NCBI RefSeq assembly: GCF_008831285.2
Contig: NC_045148.1
Span: forward strand, 20,019,002 to 20,083,001
From: Nymphaea colorata
Lineage: Eukaryota; Streptophyta; Magnoliopsida; Nymphaeales; Nymphaeaceae
Direction of reading: 5' to 3'
DNA length: 64,000 nucleotides
A program made the position numbers and the translations under genes. The stretch's first letter is position 1, and each line of letters starts with the position of its first letter. Of this stretch, positions 48,241 through 59,312 are shown piece after piece. The notes beneath the pieces are model-generated. The model searched no databases, was not told the origin of the DNA, and saw only the letters and a list, made by a program, of their open reading frames with translations.

Positions 48241-51200
48241 ATGAGAATGCTGCAACTGAGACTTGTTCTCCTATTCGCAGTCTCTGTGCACCTGGCCGTG
48301 GCTGTTGAGCTCATCACTTATGATCCTCTAAGTACCGTATGCTCCCCGGATTCAAACTACACTACGAACAGCACCTACCAGCAGAATCTGAAGATCCTAC
48401 TCCGCTCCCTTAGCTCCAATATCTCCGGCTTCGCCACCGCCACGGTCGGCCAAGGTCCCGACAAGGTCTATGGGCTCGCTCTCTGCCGGGGCGACCTCTC
48501 CGCCGCAGAATGCCAAAACTGCGTGGCAGAGGCGGCGACAAAGATCCAGCAAAGTTGCTCTAACAGCAAAGCAAGCACCATATGGCGCCTGAAATGCGAA
48601 TTACGCTATTCCAACAGCAATTTCATGGGGACTGTGAGTACCAACTTCTTCTTCCTCAGCAACGTAAACAATGCGACCGACCCGATACTGTTCAACCAGC
48701 AGATGAAGGTGCTTTTACAACACCTCTCTGTCGCCGCGGCGGCGAATTCTAGCTCCATGTTCGCGAGTGGGCAGATTCAATACAATGAGTTTCAGATGAT
48801 CTACGGAGCAGTTCAGTGCACAGGGGACCTTTCCTCCGCCAATTGCATGAACTGTCTGAACGAGGCAGTGGCCTTTCTTCCTTATTGCTGCGTCGAGAGA
48901 CAAGGTGCTGTGGTTATTGGTGCCGCCTGCAGTATAAGGTACGAACTGTACCCTTTCCTCCGGGGTTCGGCTCTGGGTCTGCAACTTTCATCACCAACAC
49001 CGTCGTCCGCTAGCAGTGAGTTTCTCTCTTCCTTCCCCAACAATTTTCCAGTTGAAAATGTTTATTGTGCCTCTGGGTTCTGAACCTAAACTCATGAGAT
49101 GGACGTGATCTATTCCGAAAGGGAATTTCCCTTTGGATGAAAATCTGCTGTCTTCGTAGAGGAAAATATTTGGTACGTGTTCATTTAGATTCGGAAATTG
49201 ATTCCTACCAGATCGTCAGATCCCATAGTCTATCAAAATTGAAATTACCAATCCAATTGGTCGCAAAAAAAGTATCTCTCGAACAGTAACTCCCTTTTCT
49301 CTTCCTGTAAATATTTTCAAACACTAAATAATCAGGTTTGCACAGGATGCAAAAAAACAGGTGCTGCCGTTATTGCAGTCGCAGTAGCGATCTCTTTGCT
49401 AGTGCTCTGCATCCTGATCTTAGGATTATTCCTCTGGAGAAGGAAAACAAAGAACCCAAGCCCAATTCCAGTAAAACGGGACAGGGATGATGACCCCGAG
49501 CTGTTGGACTTTAGCCTGGCCAGCATAAGAGCGGCCACCAACGACTTCTCCGAGGCAAATAAGATTGGAGAAGGCGGGTATGGTCCAGTCTACAAGGTAA
49601 TGTTTCTCTATCTTTGCTTGGTGTTTAACTAAGCTGTTCGGATCGTGGTTTAATTTTAAGGGATCGTTCTCGAGTCCGAAACGAAAACCAATTCTGATTA
49701 GTTGAAATTCAGTGAGGTTGGACTCAGTAAAAGCCTGGATCCGAAGCCTGGTTTACCCTCACAAGTGACTGGTTTTGCAGGGAATCATTGATGGCAAAGA
49801 AATAGCAGTGAAGAGGCTGTCCAATCAGTCTGGTGAAGGATCAATCGAGTTCAAGAACGAGGTGCGGTTGATTGCCAAGCTGCAGCACAGGAATCTCGTC
49901 AGACTTTTCGGTTGTTGTATGGAAAGTCAAGAAAAGATATTGGTATATGAGTATGTGCCAAACAACAGCCTGGGCAGTATTTTATTCGGTCAGTAAAACT
50001 TCTGCTTCATCTCAGTCACTCTTTTAACTGCCGTATAGAATTGTTTGAAGCATGTGGCGCATGTAAAAGCTAAAATACAAATAATTCTAAAATTCTTCTT
50101 TTATTGTTTAATAACTTCTATAACATTCATATTGTTCATAAATAATATATGGAAATCATTGCGACAGCTAACTCCATTTGAAAGTAAAGTCATGCAGAAA
50201 AGTCTCCTTTTCAAAGTCAGTACCACTGTCCACGTCTAGATAAGTGTCCGCAGCCAGTCTAGGATAAGTGTCCGCTGCCCTTCTGAGAAAGGAGAAGCAA
50301 CATATTAGGGCCACTCGAGATTTTCAGAATCGATGAGGGGCCAGGGTAGGAAATGTCTTTTCAAAGCGAAAAGGATCGATTGATAACCTTCTTACCTGCT
50401 GTAGGACTTTAATGACAAAGACATTGTTCTGGCCCACCTAGCCATCAATCATGGAAGGAAAGGGATTGGCTACAATGGTTGAGCTGATCAGATGACCTCA
50501 AGTCACTTGCTATGTTGAAGAAAAATTATCCACACAACTGCAGTAAGACATGATAAATATACAACTCCATCGAATGATGACAAGAAACACCCACACAGGG
50601 GTTATGATCTTTTCTTTTCACTTGTTTATGAATTATTATCAGTACGGTAGCAGAAAGGAGCTTTTAGCTTAGACAAATCATGGTTAAAAACTTTTCCTGG
50701 AAAAAGGAACAGTCATTACTGCAATGAGAGACCTGACGGCAGATGCTTTTATTAGCTTGTTATCTGACATTGGAAGTTCAAGAAACTACTAATATTTGTA
50801 GCTGTAGTTCAAGGTATGATGTTCAGTATAAAATGTCAGAGATGATATCTTCCCTTTCTCTTCGTATTTGGAGCATTTTGTTTTTGTCAAAAATTCAAGA
50901 CAATATTGTCTCTGTTATGTAAATTATCATAAAAATAGAACAAAACAAAGGTTAATAATACTTAATGCCACCAAGTAAGGTTAATAATCCTTAATGCCAG
51001 CAAGTAATCTCTCTCTCTTTCTGTGTGTGGGATCAGTAGCTTTGCTGCTTGTAGTGGTGTCTCCAACGCTTCGTTGAACTTTTTTGTAATGTTGAAACTT
51101 AACCCCTCTCTCACACACACATACACACACACACACACACACAAATCTACTATCAAGAAAAATTGGATCCTGTGGACCTCTAAAGTTGCGTAAAATTGGA

Positions 51201-52530
51201 AATTCAGGCAACCGTTGGAAATAAATTGTCATGGTAATGCAACGTGTAATCTTTTTACGTTTCCCAGAATCAGATAAACGGTTGCCACTCGATTGGGCTA
51301 CGCGTCTAAAGATCATCACAGGGATAGCGAGGGGTCTCCTCTACCTGCATGAAGATTCAAGGCTCAAGATCATTCACAGGGACCTGAAACCCAACAATGT
51401 CTTATTGGACAACGAGATGAACCCCAAAATTTCAGATTTCGGGATGGCAAAGATATGTGGAATGGACGAGACACATGGAAACACAAAAAGAATTGCTGGG
51501 ACATAGTAAGTTTTCGCCCCCATTGAGCTGCGATTTCTTGTTCCCATAACAGTTGTTTCGGTTTACACTCAATCAAGGATACGAACAAACTGACCTTTTT
51601 TACTGCATTCTACTGCATTCAGAAGGAGCCCGAATTTCTTATTAGTCAACAAAACGGTCTTTTGGCTTTTATTACAATCACTGCTGTAAAGAATTTTCGT
51701 AAGAAAAATGAATGTACATAATCGTTTAACGAGAGATAATTGTCAGGAATATTTTTGTGCTTCCCTTACTCATAGTGTAGCACTTGCCGTGGACTGTGAC
51801 ACCATGGCATTATATGGTAGTAATACTCTCGCATTGTTACAACAAGATTTCGTCTTGACCTCTAGCAACCGAATGAATGGAAAAAATGAACGGCTTTACC
51901 CATGTTGCTTCTAAGCTGAAACCTGCTTTCCCAATTTGAAGTTCTCCACTTTCTGGCAGTGGATATATGTCCCCGGAATATGTCATCAGAGGCAACTACT
52001 CCTTGAAATCAGATGTATTCAGCTTCGGCGTTCTACTATTAGAGATTGTGTCTGGCAAAAAGAATACTTCTTTTAAAGCTGCAGATGGTGCTAAAGACCT
52101 GCTTACTTATGTAAGTACATGCTCTCTTTGGCATGCTAAAGCTCCACTTATAAGTTGCTTCTTATATTATTGCATATTGATGCAGGCTTGGAATCTAAGT
52201 AAAGAAAACAGGACGCTCGAAATGGTAGATGGGGCACTGGGCGAGTCCTACAACAGAAAAGAAGCTTTGAGATGCATCCACATTGGTCTACTGTGTGTTC
52301 AAGAGGACATGATGAATAGGCCAACAATGTCCTCAGTTGTTCTTATGCTTGGTAGCAGCTCTGTCACTCTTCCCGCTCCTCATCCACCTGCATTTTATAC
52401 TGGCAGCTGGTCTAGACAGGAGGCAACGAGTATGTCATACTCCGATGGTCAACCCGAGGACCAACCTCTGCAACCTTTACTGTCAACATCTTCCAATGCA
52501 GTAATCATCACAGAGTTGCAAGCGCGGTAG
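48241..52530 (+). CDS. CRK-E: cysteine-rich receptor-like protein kinase, 655 aa
   Basis: Exons: 48241-49015, 49346-49596, 49781-49988, 51268-51505, 51960-52110, 52186-52530; frame kept. It starts [12 protein letters not shown]; a second in-frame ATG lies two codons on. DUF26 motifs are [13 protein letters not shown] (about 82) and [13 protein letters not shown] (about 193), then a membrane helix encoded early in exon 2. Kinase motifs are [31 protein letters not shown] and GYMSPEY. It has the same length and exon plan as CRK-A, with long stretches of near-identical protein, and intron 3 shares sequence with that of CRK-A (GCAGAAAAGTCTC). An active receptor kinase at the plasma membrane is expected. 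The tail ends ITELQAR. Confidence 0.93.
51111..51143 (+). repeat. (CA)n microsatellite in CRK-E intron 3
   Basis: Interrupted CA run about 125 bp before exon 4. Confidence 0.9.
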
Positions 52531-53040
52531 GAGATCAAGCTTTTACGGTTGGTAGCTTCTTGCTGCCAGGAACCTTACGGACACAGAGGATCTATGTGGC
52601 ATCTCTCAGGGCTTCAAGCACTTTAATTAATTGATTTACATGTTACCCAGTCCATACTTACACAAAATTATGTCGACAGGAATTTATCATACCTGATGCA
52701 TACATTTGTTTTCCATTAACAAAAGCGTCTCCTCAATTTTAAGCAAACGAATCATGCTAAGGGAATGCCATGGTGAACAACAAAGTTAATTCTCGGCCCT
52801 ACATGATTCATCTTTAAAGAGAATGCTTTCTAAGGCTTGGCAAAATCTTTAATTATGTAATGCATGCTACAAATCCAAGTATTGGCCCTACGGTCTCTTA
52901 ACCAGATACTGCCCCATACATGTGCACGCTGAGTTCGTTTAGTAAAATGCTTATACTGGCAACCTGACTTGGGTAGAGGATTGGCCTTATCCTTGAAGGC
53001 ACAAGCACAACGTGCTAGGGTTATTTATATCATTTACTAC
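52531..53040 (+). other. 3' flank of CRK-E
   Basis: Homologous to the flanks of CRK-A and of the disrupted left CRK (AGGAGATCAAGCTTTTA, CTTCAAGCACTTTAATTAA, TAATGCATGCTACAAATCCA). On the minus strand it reads TWICSMHYIIKD with a stop shortly after. Confidence 0.6.
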
Positions 53041-54497
53041 CGGAAAATTTTGAACCCACTTGCTTTCAGTTGATAATAGTCAGCCCAATGAATACCAGGA
53101 CGAAAGGAGGTCCTTGAAGGGACATATGCATTATGTAACAGCGGTTATGTGGAAGGTGCAGGGTACCAGCCTCGCTATCTGGTCATCTATCTGCAACAAA
53201 CGTTGTAAATACCTTCCTGCAATATGAAGAAACCCATGGATATGAAACTATCAGGAAAAAGTATTACAGATGTGAATCTATAAAAGTTAGATGGAACTTA
53301 TTAGCTCATCAACAAGGTATCTAATCATTTATGTTCGCCTTGTGCAATTTGAGTGCCATGCTTGTCAATCTGTTCGCCTTATACAAGAGAACTACATCAA
53401 CAAGGTTGTGCACATGCGGCTTGCTGTTGGTAGCCACCCAGCTCAACCCTCGTGGAGATGAACGTCAGAGATGCTGTAAATATGGGCATTAACATCTAAT
53501 ACATCAGCTATTTGGCGTATTTAACATTCTTACTGCACAATATGAACTCCCCAATACAAATTATACTGGTAGTTTTTTTGAGGCAAAATTATTCAAACGA
53601 ATTTATGTAAATCATCCTTAATTGCCTCCAGCTGCTTGAACATACTAATGCAATTTAAATAGTCTAATAAAATCCAGAACAGTAGTAAAACAAAATAAAA
53701 GAAACCTAAAAGAAATAAATAAATGAAAATGAAATTCTGCCAGCCACCAAGAGTTCTATCCGTTTGGCCAGGGAATTGGACGTAACAGCTTCCAATTGAA
53801 GGAGGTCAAGAGTTTAGACCCTGAGGTGCATTTCTGTTTGCACTGTCCGGCAAATGTCTTCAAAACACTAACTTTGCTTATCCAAAAGAGGGAAAGGGAT
53901 GATCCCATCATATCAAAGCTCGCTAGAGGCGATTTAAGTCAAAATCACGGCCTGACCTCCTTTATAAATGAATTCGAATACAAATCTTTAAAGTTAGACA
54001 GCAACACATTCTCATATAAAAAAGAAGGTGCTCAAGCAACCTAAAGGATGCACAGAAAGGTTCTGAATTCTCAGATCACATGGGACCAGAACAAGAGCTA
54101 AAGGGTGCAGGAAAAACATATATATATATATATATATATAACTGGAATTCCTTTCATCCCATTTTTCCTGACATCCAATAAAGGTTTGGTTGGAGCTTTG
54201 ACGACATTAAGTTCTGTTTTACACATGACCATTAACTTCCTCACTGAAGTTCCCATGCCTGTGAGAGCACTCAGAGAGAAGTCAGCACGTAAAAACCACC
54301 ATCAAACACAGAAAGTCACAAAACCGATGTCCCAATGGAGAAGTGGAGGATGTACCTATTCATGCTTCAAGAAACATGATTACGAGACATGCCATGAAGA
54401 AGCTATTGAGCCACATTGAATTGAACTGCTAAAAGGCCTAACGTTATAAACAAAAAACTGACGACAGATGCTTCATATTGCTAAGAAAAGAAAAAGC
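53041..54497. other. intergenic region between CRK-E and the PPR gene
   Basis: No gene is recognised. Short open frames at 53796-54044 and 54105-54419 have no domains. The latter begins inside the (TA)n microsatellite at 54118-54140. The region includes the 3' UTR of the minus-strand PPR gene near 54497. Confidence 0.55.
54118..54140. repeat. (TA)n microsatellite
   Basis: About eleven uninterrupted AT units. Confidence 0.95.
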
Positions 54498-56435
54498 TTA
54501 TAAGGCTTCCTGAAATGTATATCCAAGAAGTTTCATTTCATGACCAAGTAAGTCCAGCATTAATTTGATACTGTTCGATTCGGGGTGTGACCTATCAGCC
54601 ATGACAAATTGATGGATTGAAGAATCTATTTCAATCCAACTACATCCTGGAGTTTTTCTAACTCTAAATCCTCTTATTTTTGCTCTAACCTGGGAGACAT
54701 TGCTCCACTGACGTGATGCTGCATATGTGTTCGACAAAAGAATATAATTGCCAGAATTATGTGGCTCCAACTCGAATAGTCGTTCCGCAGCAATTTCAGC
54801 TAGCACAACTTTACAATGAAGCCGGCAAGCAGAAAGCAGAGACCCCCAGATGCCAGCATGCGGTTCCATAGGCATACTCTGGATAAGCTGATAAGCCTCC
54901 CCGAAGCACCCAGCACGGCCAAAAAGGTCAACCATACATGAGTAGTGAGCAGCGCAGGGCAGATATTCATAGTCCGTAGTCATGGAGTTAAAATACTTCC
55001 TGCCTTCGTCAACCAACCCTGCATGGCTACATGCAGTCAAAATGCCAATAAAGATGATTTCGTCTGGCTTGATGCCCTCTCTCAACATCTCCTCAAAAAG
55101 TTGTATTGCATCATGCACCATACCGTGATGGGCAAAAGCTGTGATCATGGCACTGTAGCAGACCAAATCTTTTTTGGAAGTTTCCCTGAACACTTGAAAT
55201 GCCTTTCCAATACTCCCACACCTTGAATACATATCAATTATGCAAGTGACTAGTTGAAGGTTAGACCATGGACCCGACCGGACATAATCTTGGACAATCT
55301 TCTCAGCGATGTTGAGTGTTCCTAACTGTGCACAAGCAGGAATAACACTCAAAACACAAGTTTCATCTGGCCTAAGCCCAGTTTCTTGCAATTCCTTGAA
55401 TAGCATCAGTGCCTTGTATGGTTCCCCATTCTTTGTGTAGCCATTTATCATAGATGTCCACGACATGAGGTTCTTCAAAGGCATTTGATCAAACAAGAAA
55501 CAAGCAGACCCTATATCTCCAATCTTTGCATAACCATCAACCATCATTGTCCATGATGCCACATCTCTTTCAGGCATTTCATCAAACAAACCACGCGCTG
55601 CCTTCATATCCCCAACCTTACAGTAAGCATCAATCAACAGGTTCCAAGGTCGAGTAGCTCGCCCTGGCATCCTCTCAAAAAGATCTTGAGCAGCTTGAAG
55701 GTCACCACAGTCTACGTAGCCACTGATCATGGCATTCCAGGAAGCGACATCATGATGACCCATCTGGCTAAATAGAAAACGTGCAGCAACCATGTCCCCT
55801 GTCTTAAGATACCCACAAATCATCGTCGTCCAAGAAACCACATTCCGTTCAGGCATTTCATCAAACAACTGTTTCGCACGACCAACTTCTCCATTCCTCC
55901 AGCAACAAGCTATCATCACGTTCCACGAAACAACATCTCTGTGAACCATTAAATCAAACAGCCGATAGGCAGAATCAAAGCACCCACTTTTCGAATAGAA
56001 GTCAAGAATGGTGTTAGCCGAAACCAAATCAGACTCCAAACCAAACTTCAGCGCCTGCCCATGAATCGACTCACCGTATTGCACCTGAGACAACCCGAGC
56101 GCTGCCTTGAGAACAGAAGAGACGGTGAAACTCAAAGGAGCAGTGCCAACCCCCACCATAGATCGGTGCAGGAGCAAAGCTTCTTCGTACATCCCATTCT
56201 CGACATGCCCATGAATCAAGGCGGTCCAGAGGAACACGTTGGGCTGAGGGATTTCATCGAACAATTGCCGCGCGTAAGGGACATTGCGAAGCTGGGAGCA
56301 ACGGCGGAGAAGCTTATTGATGACGAACTCGTCCGTGAAGAGGCCGGTGACAAGGAGGTAAGCGTGGATCTGCTTGAGTTGCTGGGTGGTGAAGCAGTGC
56401 TGAAAGAGCTCCGAGAGGTGAAGGGGAGGCGGCAT
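54498..56435 (-). CDS. PLS-class pentatricopeptide repeat protein, E/E+ type, 645 aa
   Basis: A single uninterrupted exon, as usual for plant PPR genes. After MPPPLHLSELFQHCFTTQQL come about a dozen PPR units of alternating length, recognisable from repeated VVSWNxMIxxYxxxG and A..LFDEMPER(D/N) patterns (for example DVVSWNVMIACCWRNGE and DVASWTMMVDGYAKIGD). A PLS E region follows (GIWGSLLSACRLHCKV ... LEPHNSGNYILLSNTYA) and an E+-like end (PGCSWIEIDSSIHQFV). There is no C-terminal DYW deaminase domain. Members of this class bind organelle RNA and mostly serve C-to-U editing, with the deaminase supplied in trans when DYW is absent. I see no obvious transit peptide, and the target organelle is unknown. 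It is unrelated to the CRK cluster. Confidence 0.95.
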   Translation of the reverse strand: MPPPLHLSELFQHCFTTQQLKQIHAYLLVTGLFTDEFVINKLLRRCSQLRNVPYARQLFDEIPQPNVFLWTALIHGHVENGMYEEALLLHRSMVGVGTAPLSFTVSSVLKAALGLSQVQYGESIHGQALKFGLESDLVSANTILDFYSKSGCFDSAYRLFDLMVHRDVVSWNVMIACCWRNGEVGRAKQLFDEMPERNVVSWTTMICGYLKTGDMVAARFLFSQMGHHDVASWNAMISGYVDCGDLQAAQDLFERMPGRATRPWNLLIDAYCKVGDMKAARGLFDEMPERDVASWTMMVDGYAKIGDIGSACFLFDQMPLKNLMSWTSMINGYTKNGEPYKALMLFKELQETGLRPDETCVLSVIPACAQLGTLNIAEKIVQDYVRSGPWSNLQLVTCIIDMYSRCGSIGKAFQVFRETSKKDLVCYSAMITAFAHHGMVHDAIQLFEEMLREGIKPDEIIFIGILTACSHAGLVDEGRKYFNSMTTDYEYLPCAAHYSCMVDLFGRAGCFGEAYQLIQSMPMEPHAGIWGSLLSACRLHCKVVLAEIAAERLFELEPHNSGNYILLSNTYAASRQWSNVSQVRAKIRGFRVRKTPGCSWIEIDSSIHQFVMADRSHPESNSIKLMLDLLGHEMKLLGYTFQEAL

Positions 56436-58580
56436 CGAAAGCAGGCTCCCTCCTCATGGCGTTCTCACTTCTTCGATCAACTCCTCTGTTCCGCCCTCTC
56501 TTGGCGGTTACAACTCTCGCTTTAACGGCTCTTTCTCCCGATTTTTCAAGGCGTTTCCGGTGCAAACATGCTGGGAGGAGGCTCGCCGCCTTTATAAGGT
56601 GGGCTTCACGTAAATTATACCGAACCAAAAAAAAAAGAAAGTTGATTTTCTTCATTATGAAGCTGCTCATGATGAAAAATAAATGGTAGAATTTATGTCA
56701 TAAAAGAAAAACTAATGAGTTTTGAGTATTGTCGTTACCGAGAGCTCCTGTAAATGCCCATTTGGGCACAAAATGGCTCCACGTTCCAAAGGAGGACAAG
56801 TCTTTTTAGCTCATCTTGTGAGGAACTGTGTCAAGACTCAAAGTATGTTCACATACTGGATTGTAGCTTTCTGTCAATTTAATACTTTCTTCAGTAAAAA
56901 AATTTATTAATATTTTGTATGCATGTATGAGCCGATAATGCAAAGAAACATAATATTTGTCATAGATCGGCCTTCTTTGTTTTCTTTTGTTTCTTCCCTG
57001 AAGATCCTCAGTTTGGGGGCTGATGAAATGAGAAACATAATATTTTTGATATAGGGTTGCAAATTCATGGCCAAATCCCGTCTATATAACAGAGATTTGT
57101 CATTTTGCCTATATACCAAATATAATTTCATTGGACCTTTTATGTGTTTAGCAGTCTGGAAACTTATGTTCTTATGCATCGCTAGAGTGAGATTCATTCA
57201 AAAGGCGCGGAATTGTTATGAACGCGTGTTTGATTGTTATTAATGTAGCTTTTACTTGACAATTAAGAAACCAATGTCTTCCTATGGAGAAAAGTCTGCC
57301 AACAAAAGAAAATCATTTCGGCCTGAGGACCTGCCATTGAATAGGTCTCAATCAGGAACACGACTCGTTCAGATGTAGGTGACCGACCTGCATGCTACCA
57401 CACTTCAATTTTGAACCTTTCGTTACATCTAACTAGCAACTTAAATGAAATCATTCAGGTAATAATTCTAAATAACTGCAACCAGTATATATTGAAGCAA
57501 ATCAAGACAAACTAATTAATGAGTCTACAGCAAGAATTTTAGCGGATAAGGAAGTCATTATCAGTGCCATAACAGAGACAAAGACTAGAAAAACAAAAAG
57601 GGGAACAGAACTAAAGAAATTGGAATGCATAACGAGAAAGTGATTGCTCGTTCAAAGAATTACTGCATAATAGAGAAAATGGGTTCACTTTTCATTGTTA
57701 TATCCTCGTCGGGCAAAGCTTCTTGTGAAGAAAGAAAAAAAATGATATTTGACATATTAGCGGGTCAATCTGGTTGGCCTTTTCATTATATTTCTGTTAG
57801 TTGGCATTGCTGTAGGCTCAAGTAAAGCAGACTTGGCCTACACCAACCACCATGAAACATTCAATTTGTGATCAGATTCTAAGCAATGACGACGGTTCAC
57901 AATAGTTATCGCAATCAGAAAACTGGTTCCACACAGAACCAGAAGATTAGATGCTTTTTTCAAATTTAATACAACAAAAAATGGTCCTTGTTTGCATTGA
58001 TCAACTAGCTCTTTTTTCAGCAGGATTAGTTATTTACAAAGAACACCCAAAAGTGCTTTATAGAAAAATCATATAAATTCCTCCCAAATGTTTGGTATTT
58101 GAAATTATACCTCTTTGTCAAGCTAAAGATCGATTCTTTATATGTACTCTATGGTTAACTTCACTAAAAAGGAAAATTCAAAGAAACTAGCGAATTTGTC
58201 TGAAAGAAAGCTAGCCTATCAGTAAGAATAGAACCTAAATACTATTACATGCTTGCTGCTAACGATCTATGGACTGGAAAGAATAGTATTAAGCAAGTAA
58301 AAAAATATGACTTATTCCAAGAAACTTTGGGTGAGAAATTGAATTTTTGACGTTTCTCAGCCAGATATGAGGGAACTCTTCAATTTTCATATTAGTCTCC
58401 CATGGCGGCTTGAAGAAATTAAACGATAATTTGAAAAAGTCTATAGCTACAGTCGCCACATAGATGTTCATACGGATTCTATAAATTGGAACGATCTTCT
58501 TTATTGTCTCCATCAACCTGAAACAGAGAAAGAAACAGGCGAACGAAAATACATATCCCCTTCATCTCATTCCCAGGAAC
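56436..58580. other. intergenic region between the PPR gene and the DUF26 secreted protein
   Basis: 2.1 kb, A+T-rich, no recognisable gene. The first ~150 bp upstream of the PPR start are GC-rich with short chance frames on both strands. Confidence 0.55.
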
Positions 58581-59312
58581 ATGTCGTCACCCCTAGCAGC
58601 TTTCTTCTTTCTAGCACCAATATTTACTCTGGTCTTGCAATCGACGTTGGCCAGATCAGATCCCCTCTATCATTTCTGTCCCAGCCCTTCAAACTACACC
58701 GCCACAAGCATATTCAGCCACAACCTTGACGTTGTTCTCCAAAAGCTTGCCGCAAGAACACCAATCCATGGGTTCAGCACCGCCACCGCCGGAAAAGGTC
58801 CCGAGAAAATTTACGGCCTCGCTCTCTGTCGGGGCGACGTCGCCGGTGATGATTGCAAGGCCTGCATGCACAACGGCATCGCTGAAATCCGGCAGCTGTG
58901 TCCTTACCAGAAACAGGGGATACTGTGGTACGACAACTGCATGTTGCGGTACTCAGACGTAGACTTCTTTGGTTACATGGACACGCAGACCAAGTTTTAC
59001 ATGTGGAACACCCAGGACGTGAGTCAGCCTGAGCTGTTCAACGATCAACTGGGGAAGCTAATGGGCAAACTGTCAAAGGAAGCCGCCGAGCGGCCGTCGT
59101 TCTTCGCCACCAGCGACGTCAAATTTGGCGATGCCTTGAAGATCTATGGCTTGGCGCAATGCACTAGAGATCTATCTGGTAAAGCCTGCAAGTACTGCAT
59201 CGATGATGCGATTGCTGATATCCCTACGTGCTGTGGTGGAAAACGGGGAGGAAGAGTCGTTACTGGCAGTTGTAGCATTAGGTATGAGATATATCCTTTC
59301 TTCAAGGAATAG
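58581..59312 (+). CDS. cysteine-rich repeat secretory protein (two DUF26 domains, no kinase), 243 aa
   Basis: A single exon. Signal peptide MSSPLAAFFFLAPIFTLVLQ, then two DUF26/Gnk2 domains with CRGDVAGDDCKAC (about 83) and CTRDLSGKACKYC (about 194), ending SIRYEIYPFFKE and TAG. There is no membrane helix, no proline-rich linker and no GT donor at the place where CRK exon 1 normally continues, and the following 2 kb show no kinase exon. It therefore fits the CRRSP class of apoplastic proteins. The relative ginkbilobin-2 binds mannose and is antifungal, but whether this protein does so is not shown. It could be an ancestral secreted form or a CRK that lost its kinase half; its end corresponds to residue about 493 of CRK-D (SFFKETPPPP). 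Confidence 0.88.
   Translation: MSSPLAAFFFLAPIFTLVLQSTLARSDPLYHFCPSPSNYTATSIFSHNLDVVLQKLAARTPIHGFSTATAGKGPEKIYGLALCRGDVAGDDCKACMHNGIAEIRQLCPYQKQGILWYDNCMLRYSDVDFFGYMDTQTKFYMWNTQDVSQPELFNDQLGKLMGKLSKEAAERPSFFATSDVKFGDALKIYGLAQCTRDLSGKACKYCIDDAIADIPTCCGGKRGGRVVTGSCSIRYEIYPFFKE

Noticed and set aside
54105-54419. 104-codon frame beginning MQEKHIYIYIYI
   Set aside because: The start is encoded by the (TA)n microsatellite and the remainder has no recognisable feature.
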